Shown piece by piece: positions 47,032 through 56,951 of a stretch of 64,000 nucleotides of DNA. The position numbers and the translations under genes were made by a program. Source of the DNA: JAVMKJ01 sp031732855 (GTDB lineage: Bacteria; Pseudomonadota; Gammaproteobacteria; Competibacterales; Competibacteraceae); the NCBI GenBank assembly GCA_031732855.1, contig JAVMKJ010000109.1, forward strand, positions 33,073-97,072, written 5' to 3'. Positions within the stretch are counted from its first letter, which is position 1; each line of letters starts with the position of its first letter. A model generated the notes under the pieces. That model was not told where the DNA came from. It worked only from the letters and a program-made list of their open reading frames with translations, and did no database searches.

Positions 47032-48225
47032 ATGCGTTTTTTCAACACCGAGGGTCCGGTGGTGCCGGAAGACCATTACAGTCTGCCCCCGTTGCAGCGC
47101 TGGAATTTGGACGAAATCCTCATCCTGATCGAGCAGAAGAAATACTTTCTGCTGCACGCCCCCCGCCAGACCGGCAAAACCACCTGCCTGCTGGCGCTGG
47201 CGGACCATCTGAATCGGGGCGGGCGCTACCGGGCGCTGTACGCCAACATCGAAACCGCGCAGGCGGCCCGGGAAAACGTGGCAATGGCGATGGCTGGCAT
47301 CGTGCAGGCGATCACGGCGGAAGCGGTCTGGCGGCTGGGCGACACCCGCGCCGAGGTGCTGGCGCGGGAGATCGTGACCGAACGGGCGGCGACCGTGATG
47401 CTGGAGCAGTTTCTGACCCGCTGGTGCGAAGCCGCGCCGGCGCCGACGGTGTTGATGCTGGACGAAGTGGACGCCCTGGTGGGCGATACCCTGATTTCGC
47501 TGCTGCGGCAGTTGCGCGCCGGCTATCCGCAGCGGCCCCAGCGCTTTCCGCAGACGGTGATTCTGTGCGGGGTGCGGGACTTGCGCGACTATCGGATTCA
47601 TTCCAGCTCCGAACAAGCTGCGATCACCGGCGGCAGCGCCTTCAACATCAAGGCCAAATCCTTGCGGCTGGGCGATTTCAGCGCGGCGGAGGTGGCGGCG
47701 CTGCTCCAGGAGCACACGGCGGAGACCGGGCAAGCGTTCGCCCCGGCGGCGCTGGACCGGGTCTGGACCCTGACCCTGGGGCAACCCTGGCTGGTCAACG
47801 CGCTGGCCTACGAAGCCTGCTTCGACATGCGGGAAGGCCGCGACCGCAGCCGACCGATCACCGTCGAGATGATCGAGCAAGCCAAGGAGAACCTGATCCT
47901 GCGGCGGGTGACCCATCTGGATCAGTTGGCCGACAAGCTGCGCGAGGAGCGGGTGCGGCGGATCATCGAACCGATGCTGGCCGGCGCGGCGCTGGGGGAA
48001 GTGGCCGAGGATGACATTCAATATCTGATCGATCTGGGCCTGTGCCGGATGGCCGCCGGTCAGGGTTTGACCATCGCCAACCCGATCTATCGCGAGGTCC
48101 TGCCGCGCGCCCTGACGTTCACCCCCGAAGCGTCGTTGCCCGGGATCGCCCCGACCTGGCTGAACGCCGACGGCGCCCTGAATCCCGAACAATTGCTGGC
48201 CGCCTTCCTGCGCGAAAACGCTCAG
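47032..48225 (+). pseudogene. AAA ATPase/PD-(D/E)XK gene, 5' part, split by IS200/IS605
   Basis: The frame from ATG 47032 encodes the ATPase half. HAPRQTGKTTCLLAL is the Walker A (near residue 45), VLMLDEVDALVG the Walker B, and GGSAFNIKAKSLRL with FSAAEVAALLQEHTAETG the sensor region. The protein continues after the insertion at about 48793. As it stands the frame reads into the IS and stops at 48270, giving 412 aa without the nuclease domain. The ATPase part is otherwise intact. Confidence 0.8.
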
Positions 48226-48259
48226 GCTGCCCCGCCGCTTGCGGCGGGGGGGAATGAGC

Positions 48260-48296
48260 GATCTGGGTAGCGGGCTCGATGCCCGCTACCCAGATC
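48260..48296 (+). promoter_or_regulatory. 16-bp perfect hairpin before tnpA
   Basis: GATCTGGGTAGCGGGC and its complement flank loop TCGAT. It lies just upstream of the tnpA start. IS200 elements are known to carry a 5' stem-loop that blocks transposase translation, and this one could do the same. Confidence 0.65.
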
Positions 48297-48320
48297 CGTC
48301 CGATGGGGTTACAGTGGCGT

Positions 48321-48755
48321 ATGGTTCTCCGACGTACCCCTCATGCGGTCTACGATACCCTGTACCACTTGGTGTGGTCGCCCAAGTATCGACGAGACGT
48401 CTTGCAGGGCGAAATCCAACAGCGGGTACGGGACCTCTTTACCGATATCGCCGAGCAATATGACATTACCTTGGAGGAAATGGAGGTCAGCCCAGATCAT
48501 GTCCATATTTTTTGCTCCTTCCCGCCCCGGTATTCCATCAGCCAAGTAATCACTCGGTTTAAGAGTTTGAGCGCTCGGGCTATCTTTCGGGAATTTCCAC
48601 GGATCAAGCGGCGTCTCTGGGGCGGGGAACTCTGGGAAAATGGGTATTTCGCTCGCACGGTGGGTGATAAAGTCACCGCCGAAGTCATCCGCCGCTATAT
48701 CCAACATCATCGCACCGAAAAAGCTGGGGATTCACAGTTGAATCTGTTTGAGTAG
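48321..48755 (+). CDS. tnpA: IS200/IS605 Y1 transposase TnpA
   Basis: This 144-aa HUH endonuclease has the H-x-H motif in SPDHVHIFCSF and the nucleophile Tyr in ENGYFARTVGDKVT. RTPHAVYDTLYHLVWSPKYR is the family N terminus. Start may be ATG 48321 or 48303. Full length suggests activity. Confidence 0.92.
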   Translation: MVLRRTPHAVYDTLYHLVWSPKYRRDVLQGEIQQRVRDLFTDIAEQYDITLEEMEVSPDHVHIFCSFPPRYSISQVITRFKSLSARAIFREFPRIKRRLWGGELWENGYFARTVGDKVTAEVIRRYIQHHRTEKAGDSQLNLFE

Positions 48756-48792
48756 CCTTTAAAGCCCCGCCGCTTGCGGCGGGGTTTTTTAC

Positions 48793-49185
48793 TTCTGGCG
48801 CCAGCACGGGCAACCCTTGCTCGGCAGCGCCCCCTACCACGAAATCGCTCCCCATCTGGTGTTGATGGCCTTCCTGCACCGGGTGGTCAACGGCGGCGGC
48901 ACGCTGGAGCGGGAATACGCCATCGGCGCGGGGCGGATGGATCTCTGCCTGCGCTACGGCCCGATCACGCTCGGCATGGAACTCAAAGTCTGGCGCGACG
49001 GCGAGCCGGACCCGCTGGCGGAAGGTCTGGAGCAACTGGACGGCTATCTGGCGGGCTTGGGGCTGGAGAGCGGCTGGCTGGTGATCTTCGACCGCCGCGC
49101 CGGCCAGCCGCCCATCCGCGAGCGCACCGCCAGCAGTGAGATGCCCAGTCCCCAGGGCCGGCGGATCACCGTGGTGCGGGCTTGA
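48793..49185 (+). pseudogene. PD-(D/E)XK nuclease domain, 3' part of the split AAA gene
   Basis: The frame reads FWRQHGQPLLGSAPYHEIAP, then LVLMAFLHRVVNGGG. The nuclease signature GRMDLCLRYGPITLGMELKV supplies Asp and E-x-K. It ends ITVVRA. It continues the ATPase half at 47032-48225 and has no natural start; ATG 48865 could give a shortened product. Confidence 0.75.
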
Positions 49186-49214
49186 AGGGCCATCGTGTTT
49201 GGATAACCTTGGAA

Positions 49215-51362
49215 TCAGCCCCGCCGCCAGGCGTGGAAGCGTTCCACCCAAGCCAGCAGTTTCTCGGGCGCGTGGGCCTTCTTCCAGACGCCGGCGGCAT
49301 ACTTGTTGGCCTCGGCCAGGGTCGGGTAGATGTGGATGGTGCCGAGGATTTTGTTCAGGCCGATGCCGTGGCGCATGGCCAGCACGTACTCGGCCAACAG
49401 GTCGCCGGCGTGTTCGCCGACGAGGGTGACGCCGAGAATCCGATCCTTGCCGGGCGCGGTCAGCACCTTGACGAAGCCATGCGCTTCGCCGTCGGCGATG
49501 GCCCGGTCCAGATCGTCGATGCCATACACCGCGACCTCATGAGGAATACCCTTCTCCTTCGCTTCCCGTTCGTTCAAACCGACCCGGGCCACTTCGGGAT
49601 CGACGAAGGTGGACCAGGGGATGACCGAGTAATCGGCCTTGAATTTTTTGAGCGGATCGAACAAGGCGTTGACCGCCGCGTACCACGCCTGATGGGCGGC
49701 GGTGTGGGTGAACTGGTAAGGTCCCGCCACGTCGCCGGCGGCGTAGATGTTGGGATAGAGCGTTTGCAGGTAGTCGTTGGTCTCCACGGTGCGGGCGGGG
49801 GTGGTGGGAATGCCGAGTTCCTCCAGTCCGTAGCCGGCGGTATTCGCCACTCGCCCCACCGCCACCAGCACCGCGTCGAACGGAATTCGCGTCTCCTGGC
49901 CGTCGTGCTCGGCGATCAGCACCTTCTCGCCGCTTTCGACCGCGAACCGCCTGGCCTGGTGATTCACGCGCACGCTGATGCCTTCCGCGCGGAAGCGCCG
50001 CGTCACCAGTTCCGATACCTCCGGATCTTCCCGAATCAGGATGCGCGGCGCCATTTCCACCTGTGTCACCTGGCTACCGAGCCGAGCGAAGGTCTGGGTC
50101 AGTTCCGAACCGATGGGACCACCGCCCAGCACCACCAGCCGCTTCGGCAACTCGCGTAAATTCCAGACGTTATCCGACGTCAGGTAGTCCACTTCCTCCA
50201 GGCCCGGAATCGGCGGCACGAACGGCCGGGCGCCAGCGGCGATGACGATGCTCCGGGTGGTCAGGGTCCGCGTTCCGTCCACAGTAGTGACGTCCACCGT
50301 CCAGGGCGAGGTGATCCTGGCCGCCCCTTCGATCACCTCCACGCCCAGGCCGGTGTAGCGCTCCACCGAGTCATGAGGAGCCACTTCCCGGATCACCCGT
50401 TGCACCCGCTCCATCACCTCGGCGAAGTCGAACTCGGCCCCGGCCTTGCGGATGCCAAACTCTGAGGAACGCCGGATATGGGAAAGCAGCTTGGCGGAAC
50501 GGATCAGCGCCTTGGACGGCACGCAGCCGGTGCTCAGGCAGTCGCCGCCCATGCGGTGCTTCTCGATCAGCGTCACCTTGGCCCTGACCGCCGCCGCGAT
50601 GTAGGCGGTCACCAACCCGGCGGAACCGGCACCGATCACCACCAGATTGCGGTCGAAACGCTTCGGCTTGGGCCATTTCGCATAGACCCGCCGCCCCTTG
50701 ACCAGTGCGACGATCTGCTTGGCGATCAGCGGGAAAATGCCCAACAAGGCGAAGGAAAGCAGCAAGCCGGGCGACAGAATGCCTTTCAGTGAATCGATTC
50801 GAACCAGTTGGGTGCCGGCGTTCACGTAGACCAGGGTGCCGGACAACATGCCCACTTGGCTGACCCAGTAAAAGGTCCAGGTCTGAATCGGCGTGAGACC
50901 CATCACCAGATTGATGATGAAGAAGGGGAAGATCGGAATCAGCCGCAGGGTAAACAGGTAGAAACCGCCCTCCTTTGCCATGCCGGCGTTGATCGCATTC
51001 AGCTTCTCCCCGAATTTCCCCTGCACCCAGTCGCGCAGCACGAAGCGCGAAACCAGAAAAGCCAGGGTGGCGCCGAGGGTCGAGGCAAAGGAGACGACGA
51101 GCGTCCCCCAGAGCAAGCCGAAAATCGCCCCCGCCGCCAGGGTCATGATGGCCGCGCCCGGCAAGGACAGGCCGGTGACCGCGACGTAGATCGCGAAGAA
51201 GAGGCCCGCCGTCAGCGCGGGATGCGTCGTCCGCCAGGCTTCGATGGCCGCCTGCTGGGATTTGAAATAGTCCAGGCTGAAAAACCGCCCGAGATCGAAG
51301 GCGAAAAAGGCGCCCGCCAGCAGGGCGAGCACCAGGAGGAGCAACAGTTTACGAAGGTTCAT
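49215..51362 (-). CDS. TVP38/TMEM64 membrane domain fused to FAD disulfide oxidoreductase (mercuric reductase-like)
   Basis: This 715-aa protein starts at ATG 51362. Residues 1-225 form a TVP38/DedA-like membrane domain (TGLSLPGAAIMTLAAGAIFG, ending before RRVYAKWPK). Residues 235-715 are a class I pyridine-nucleotide disulfide oxidoreductase. The FAD loop is VVIGAGSAGLVTAY, the redox pair GGDCLSTGCVPSK (near 272-280), the NAD site LGGGPIGSELTQTFARLG, YAAGDVAGPYQFTH and the C-terminal dimer part HIYPTLAEA. It lacks the C-terminal Cys pair of true MerA. Substrate unknown; this fusion often accompanies ArsS-like genes, as here. Confidence 0.9.
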   Translation of the reverse strand: MNLRKLLLLLVLALLAGAFFAFDLGRFFSLDYFKSQQAAIEAWRTTHPALTAGLFFAIYVAVTGLSLPGAAIMTLAAGAIFGLLWGTLVVSFASTLGATLAFLVSRFVLRDWVQGKFGEKLNAINAGMAKEGGFYLFTLRLIPIFPFFIINLVMGLTPIQTWTFYWVSQVGMLSGTLVYVNAGTQLVRIDSLKGILSPGLLLSFALLGIFPLIAKQIVALVKGRRVYAKWPKPKRFDRNLVVIGAGSAGLVTAYIAAAVRAKVTLIEKHRMGGDCLSTGCVPSKALIRSAKLLSHIRRSSEFGIRKAGAEFDFAEVMERVQRVIREVAPHDSVERYTGLGVEVIEGAARITSPWTVDVTTVDGTRTLTTRSIVIAAGARPFVPPIPGLEEVDYLTSDNVWNLRELPKRLVVLGGGPIGSELTQTFARLGSQVTQVEMAPRILIREDPEVSELVTRRFRAEGISVRVNHQARRFAVESGEKVLIAEHDGQETRIPFDAVLVAVGRVANTAGYGLEELGIPTTPARTVETNDYLQTLYPNIYAAGDVAGPYQFTHTAAHQAWYAAVNALFDPLKKFKADYSVIPWSTFVDPEVARVGLNEREAKEKGIPHEVAVYGIDDLDRAIADGEAHGFVKVLTAPGKDRILGVTLVGEHAGDLLAEYVLAMRHGIGLNKILGTIHIYPTLAEANKYAAGVWKKAHAPEKLLAWVERFHAWRRG

Positions 51363-51424
51363 TAGCTGGGACTCCAAAGACCGATCGGCGTGGCCGGCTG
51401 CTTGCGATCGACGATTGTCAAACG

Positions 51425-52396
<972 letters not shown>

Positions 52397-52748
52397 AGGG
52401 GTTCTCTCGCTGGGATCATGGGGTCCAGCTAGCTTAGTCTTGAGAAAGCCGCAATTCTCACCGGCCAGCAGGAAAAAATCAGGCGCGCCGGCGTTCGGGC
52501 ATCCCGTCGCCGCTGGGTCCCGGCAGGGTCGATTGGATTCCGTGGATCAGGCGGGCTTACCCAGCATTACGTCGCCCGGCCGGTTTTGGATGCACGCCCC
52601 GTCAAGATCAATTCCCTCCGCCCGCACGCTTCGCCACCCCCGGCGTCGTGCCGACCATCATCAAACGGTCATTGCGGCGCAATCATTCTGTTACCGATCT
52701 TTTCCACACTCCCCGGCCAGTCTCCCCGCAACCCTGGTTCAAGGTGGC
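52397..52748. other. Gene-free divergent region between arsS and btaA
   Basis: The stretch has no credible gene and should hold both divergent promoters. Loose Pho-box-like half-sites (CGGTCAT near 52665, CTGTTAC near 52690) occur but do not form a good pair. Confidence 0.5.
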
Positions 52749-53924
52749 ATGGTCAAGCAACTCGGCGCCCGACTCGGCAATCAAGCCCACGATCTGCTGT
52801 TCAAGACGATTCACCAGCGTTATTTGATCTACAACATGTGTTGGGAAGACCCGCGCATCGATCGGCAACTGCTGGGTCTGGACCAGGACAGCCGGGTGGT
52901 GGTGTTGACCAGCGCCGGCTGTAACGCGCTGGACTACCTGCTGGACGCGCCGGCCGAGATTCACGCGGTGGACGTCAACCCCCGGCAGAACGCCCTGTTG
53001 CAACTCAAGTTGTCATTGATCGCGCGGGGCGATTTCGAGGACCTGGAACGAATGTTCCGGCAGGGCGCGCATCCGCGCTTTCGCGAACTCTATCAAGCGA
53101 TGCGCCCGCAACTGCCCCCCTACGCGGCGGCGTTCTGGGATCGGAAGATCGGCTATTTCGATCCGGCCCACCGCAAGCGCTCGTTCTACTATCACGGTAC
53201 CTGCGGCGCGGTGGCCTGGCTGGTCAGCCGGCAATTGCTCAAGTCGGGACGCAAGCTGCGCGAGTATCTGTTCGATCTGCTGGACGCCCGGACCCTGGCC
53301 GAACAACGCGCCCTGTATGAAAAGATCGAACCCGCCCTCTGGGGTCGATTCAGCACCTGGCTGTTGCGGCAACCGACCGCCCTGGCCATGCTCGGCGTGC
53401 CGCGCCCGCAAATCCGCCTGATCCAGCAGCAGTATCCCGGCGGCATCATCGGCTACGTCAGCGACAAGTTGCGCCACGTGCTGACCGAGGTGCTGATCCA
53501 CGACAACTATTTCTGGCGGGCCTATCTCACCGGCTCCTATACCGAGCGCTGCTGCCCCAATTATTTGATGGAACAGAATTTCGCCCGGCTACGAGCCAAT
53601 CTCGACCGGGTGCATACCCACGACGCCACGGTCAGCGAGTTCCTGCGAGCCCATCCCGGCGCGTACAGCCACTTCGTGCTGCTGGACCATCAGGACTGGC
53701 TGGCCTGGCACCAACCGCAGGCGCTGGAGGAAGAATGGCGGCTGATTCTGGCCAACAGCCGTCCCGGCAGCCGGATTCTGCTGCGTTCGGCCGGCGACGA
53801 TCTCGACTTCCTGCCGGACTGGACCCGGCGCGCGCTACGCTTCTTTCCGACCCTGACCGAGCCATTGCACCGCCGCGATCGAGTCGGCACCTACGGCAGC
53901 CTGCACTTCGCGGAGGTGACATGA
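52749..53924 (+). CDS. btaA: SAM:diacylglycerol 3-amino-3-carboxypropyltransferase (betaine lipid)
   Basis: This 391-aa protein (DUF3419) transfers the aminocarboxypropyl group of SAM to diacylglycerol, the first step to the phosphorus-free lipid DGTS. Typical parts are YNMCWEDPRIDRQLL, VVVLTSAGCNALDYLLD and VDVNPRQNALLQLKL. AAGGTGG precedes ATG 52749. It overlaps btaB by four bases. Confidence 0.92.
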   Translation: MVKQLGARLGNQAHDLLFKTIHQRYLIYNMCWEDPRIDRQLLGLDQDSRVVVLTSAGCNALDYLLDAPAEIHAVDVNPRQNALLQLKLSLIARGDFEDLERMFRQGAHPRFRELYQAMRPQLPPYAAAFWDRKIGYFDPAHRKRSFYYHGTCGAVAWLVSRQLLKSGRKLREYLFDLLDARTLAEQRALYEKIEPALWGRFSTWLLRQPTALAMLGVPRPQIRLIQQQYPGGIIGYVSDKLRHVLTEVLIHDNYFWRAYLTGSYTERCCPNYLMEQNFARLRANLDRVHTHDATVSEFLRAHPGAYSHFVLLDHQDWLAWHQPQALEEEWRLILANSRPGSRILLRSAGDDLDFLPDWTRRALRFFPTLTEPLHRRDRVGTYGSLHFAEVT

Positions 53925-54577
53925 GCCGGTCCGATTCAGCCTCGTGGGCAACCCCGGCGCAGCACACCGCCGCTCTGACCCGCTACTACCGCTGGCACGC
54001 CAAGCTGTACGACGCCACCCGCTGGAGTTTCCTGTTCGGGCGGACGGCGCTGATCCAGTCCATCGCCCGCCTCTCCCCTCCTCCGCGCCGCATCCTGGAA
54101 ATCGGCTGTGGCACGGGGAGCAACCTGCTTCATCTCCGCCGCCAGTTTCCCAGCGCCGCCATCACCGGCCTGGACCTGTCGGCCGACATGCTGGCGCGGG
54201 CGCGGCGCAAGCTGGCGGCCCATCCCGCGCGAATCGCCCTGATTCAGTGGCGCTACGACCAGCCGCTCGACCCGCAACCGGCCTTCGATCTGATCGTGTT
54301 TTCCTATTGCCTGTCGATGATCGATCCCGGCTGGGAACGGGCGCTGGACGCCGCCCTGTGCGATCTGCAACCGGGCGGCCTGCTGGCGGCCGTGGATTTC
54401 CACGACACCCGATTTGCCGGTTTTCAGCGCTGGATGGGAGTCAACCACGTGCGGATGGACGGCCATCTGCTGCCGCGTCTGAACGCGCTCTGCCCGCCGG
54501 TCGCACAGACCCTCCGCACCGCTTACGGCGGTGGTTGGCGTTACTTCAGTTTTATCGGGAAAAAACCAGGGGGCTAA
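53921..54577 (+). CDS. btaB: Betaine-lipid N-methyltransferase BtaB
   Basis: This 218-aa SAM methyltransferase has motif I LEIGCGTGSNLLHL near residue 58, DLSADMLARA and FDLIVFSYCLSMIDPGW. It would add three methyl groups to diacylglyceryl-homoserine. ATGA overlap with btaA confirms the two-gene operon. Confidence 0.9.
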   Translation: MSRSDSASWATPAQHTAALTRYYRWHAKLYDATRWSFLFGRTALIQSIARLSPPPRRILEIGCGTGSNLLHLRRQFPSAAITGLDLSADMLARARRKLAAHPARIALIQWRYDQPLDPQPAFDLIVFSYCLSMIDPGWERALDAALCDLQPGGLLAAVDFHDTRFAGFQRWMGVNHVRMDGHLLPRLNALCPPVAQTLRTAYGGGWRYFSFIGKKPGG

Positions 54578-54581
54578 AACC

Positions 54582-55400
54582 ATGGAGTCTCCAAGATTCC
54601 GTTCCCTGTGGATCTCCGATGTCCACCTCGGCTTCAAGGAGTGCAAGGCCGAGTTCCTGCTGGACTTTCTGCGCCAGAGCGCCTGCGAGCGGCTGTATCT
54701 GGTGGGCGATCTGATCGACTTCTGGAGCTTGCAAAAGGGCGGGCGCTGGCCGGCGGCGCACGGCGAGGTGCTCAAAACCATTCTGGCCAAGGCGCGGGCC
54801 GGAACCCGGGTGATCTACGTGCCGGGCAATCACGACGAAGTGGTGCGCGATTATCTCGGCCTGCGGGTGGGCGACATCGAAATCGCCCCCGAAACGATTC
54901 ACGTCACCGCCGACGGCCGCCGCTTCCTGGTCACCCACGGCGACGAATGCGACAGCGTGGTCCGCTGTGGCGGTCCGCTGCTCAACTGGCTGGGGGACTG
55001 GGCCTACGACCTGCTGCTGTTCCTGAATCGCTGGTACAACCGCTGGCGGCGGCGCTGGAATCATCCCTACTGGTCGCTCGCCAGTTTCCTCAAGCAACGC
55101 ATCGGTCGGGCCGCGGCCTACATCGCGCGCTTCGAGGCGGCGGCGGCGCACGAGGCGGCGCGGCGCGGCCTGGACGGGGTGATCTGCGGCCATATCCATC
55201 ACGCCGCCCTGCGCGATCTCAACGGAGTGTTGTACTGCAACGACGGCGACTGGGTGGAGAGTTGCACCGCGCTGGTGGAACGCCCCGACGGAGCGCTGGA
55301 AATCCTGCGCTGGACCCACCAGCAGGCGGTGGTGGCGGTTCGGGAACCGCGCCGCGTGCCGGAGACGCCGCCGGTCCCGGGTTGGGCGATCGGGCTGTAA
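54582..55400 (+). CDS. LpxH-like metallophosphoesterase
   Basis: This 272-aa calcineurin-type phosphoesterase has SDVHLG (about 12-17), GDLIDFW (about 42), GNHDE (about 85), THGDECD (about 119) and GHIHHA (about 203), a complete two-metal site. Relatives are annotated as UDP-2,3-diacylglucosamine diphosphatase-like. It follows btaB by four bases, so it may act on a phospholipid-derived substrate during lipid remodelling; that is inference. Confidence 0.85.
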   Translation: MESPRFRSLWISDVHLGFKECKAEFLLDFLRQSACERLYLVGDLIDFWSLQKGGRWPAAHGEVLKTILAKARAGTRVIYVPGNHDEVVRDYLGLRVGDIEIAPETIHVTADGRRFLVTHGDECDSVVRCGGPLLNWLGDWAYDLLLFLNRWYNRWRRRWNHPYWSLASFLKQRIGRAAAYIARFEAAAAHEAARRGLDGVICGHIHHAALRDLNGVLYCNDGDWVESCTALVERPDGALEILRWTHQQAVVAVREPRRVPETPPVPGWAIGL

Positions 55401-55460
55401 TCCCGTTTGTCGATGGATTCTGGTTGGAGGGCAGGCCGCTCGCGCCGCGTGAATGGAAAA

Positions 55461-55928
55461 TCATGAGGCGCCCAATTTTTTCAACATGAGATGCAGCGAT
55501 AGTTCCTTGTCGTAATCCACCGTGCGAAACCCCAATTTTTCAAATCGTTTCCGATGTTTGGTGGACACGAGAACCCGGCCTTTCCGGGCCTCTTCCTCAA
55601 TGAGGCGCAGGCGCTCCCTAACCAGCGCGGTTCCCACTCCCCGTCCACGATATTCCCGATTGACGCTGGACAGAAAAAGTCCCCAGGTTCGGGAAGCAAA
55701 TTCCAGCTTCCCCCACCCGGCTACCCCAATGATTTCCCCATCCTCCTTGACGGCCACGATAAATCTGGGGGCATATTCGCTATTGCGAAATCCGCTCGCC
55801 AAACGTTCGCGGACGCGTGGAATGGCGTATTGGCCGAGCGTGTTGCCGTCGATGGTGAAGTTTTCCACCGTGATGGCGATGGCGTCGGTCAGGTCCGTGT
55901 CCTGCATCGGTCGAAGGGTGAAATTCAC
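55461..55928 (-). CDS. GNAT N-acetyltransferase
   Basis: This 155-aa protein starts at GTG 55928 (GGGGAAC upstream); a longer start at 56036 is open but less likely. The acetyl-CoA loop is NREYRGRGVGTALVRERL; FIVAVKEDGEIIGVAGWG is the preceding strand pair. Substrate unknown. Confidence 0.82.
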   Translation of the reverse strand: MNFTLRPMQDTDLTDAIAITVENFTIDGNTLGQYAIPRVRERLASGFRNSEYAPRFIVAVKEDGEIIGVAGWGKLEFASRTWGLFLSSVNREYRGRGVGTALVRERLRLIEEEARKGRVLVSTKHRKRFEKLGFRTVDYDKELSLHLMLKKLGAS

Positions 55929-56180
55929 GTAGCGTTCCCCGTTTGAAGGGCTTGGTTCGGTCGCGCCAACGTTCGACGGGTCGGACGGGATGGGCGGCGA
56001 GCGCAACCGTCGGCGAAATGCGAGGTACGCGTCCAATTATTCCGGCGGAATATTACGAGAGGATATCGCAGACCCTCGGAATGAGGCGCTTACCGGGCGG
56101 AGCGATGTTCTGTCATCAAACCTTAGAGCGTTTGAGGGAGACTGCGCGGCACTCGCCAAATCCACGATTTGATCCGGGGG

Positions 56181-56870
56181 ATGCCACTCGTGATCTGGAA
56201 GCCGCTGATCGTGACTCTGTTACTTGCAGGTCTGTTCGCCGCCATTGTTGCCCTCGATCCCGGCCATTATTTCACCTTCGGTTATCTGAAATCGCAGTAC
56301 GAGGCGCTGATGGCCTATCGCCTCAGGCATCCGCTGGCCGCCATGGCGCTGTATTTCACGCTACACGTGCTGGTCACCGGCCTATCCCTACCGGGAATGA
56401 TCGTCATGAGCCTGGCGGGTGGGGCGGTTTTCGGACTGGTCTGGGGCACGGTGCTGGTATCCTTCGCCTCGAGCATCGGTTCGACTCTGGCTTTCCTGAC
56501 CGCCCGCTTCGCCCTGCGCGATGTGATGCGGCGACATCTGGGCAACCGGTTGCGGATGATCGATGCCGGCATGGAAGCATCCGGCCCCTACTATCTATTC
56601 GGGCTGCGGCTGGTGCCGGTGGTCCCCTATTTTCTGGTCAACCTGTTGATGGGCATGACCCGGATTCCACCGGGGACGTTCTATTGGATCAGCCAACTCG
56701 GCATGTTGCCGCTGACCATCATTTACGTGAACGCCGGCACCCAACTCTCCCAACTGGATTCGGTGCGGGACATTCTGTCTCCTGGTCTGCTGGGCTCGCT
56801 GATAGCGGTGGTTCTTTTTCCATGGCTGGCGCGCTGGTTGGTCAAAATGGCGCAAGGCTGGCGCTTCTAG
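56181..56870 (+). CDS. TVP38/TMEM64-family membrane protein
   Basis: This protein of about 229 aa has five to six helices and the family core TGLSLPGMIVMSLAGGAVFG, then SSIGSTLAFLTARFALRD. It is a close paralogue of the membrane half of the fusion at 49215-51362. Start could be ATG 56181, TTG 56169 or GTG 56190 (the last has GGGGGA eight bases upstream). Relatives act in lipid scrambling or membrane integrity. Confidence 0.85.
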   Translation: MPLVIWKPLIVTLLLAGLFAAIVALDPGHYFTFGYLKSQYEALMAYRLRHPLAAMALYFTLHVLVTGLSLPGMIVMSLAGGAVFGLVWGTVLVSFASSIGSTLAFLTARFALRDVMRRHLGNRLRMIDAGMEASGPYYLFGLRLVPVVPYFLVNLLMGMTRIPPGTFYWISQLGMLPLTIIYVNAGTQLSQLDSVRDILSPGLLGSLIAVVLFPWLARWLVKMAQGWRF

Positions 56871-56951
56871 GCCCCAGGCAAAGCAGGCTCGGCGATTCCC
56901 GCGGCGTCGGCGCGACCGTCACCGCACGGGAACTTGCCCAGCGCCGGGCAG

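Larger units (their letters stand above)
48226..48791 (+). mobile_element. IS200/IS605-type insertion, tnpA only
   Basis: Both ends carry the hairpin GCCCCGCCGCTTGCGGCGGGG (left at about 48230-48250, right at about 48765-48785), as expected for the subterminal hairpins of single-strand transposing IS200/IS605 elements. It interrupts the AAA/nuclease gene. The exact ends are uncertain by several bases. Confidence 0.8.

Noticed and set aside
52600..52748. Pho box upstream of btaA
   Set aside because: Only isolated half-sites (CGGTCAT, CTGTTAC) without the 11-base pairing were found.
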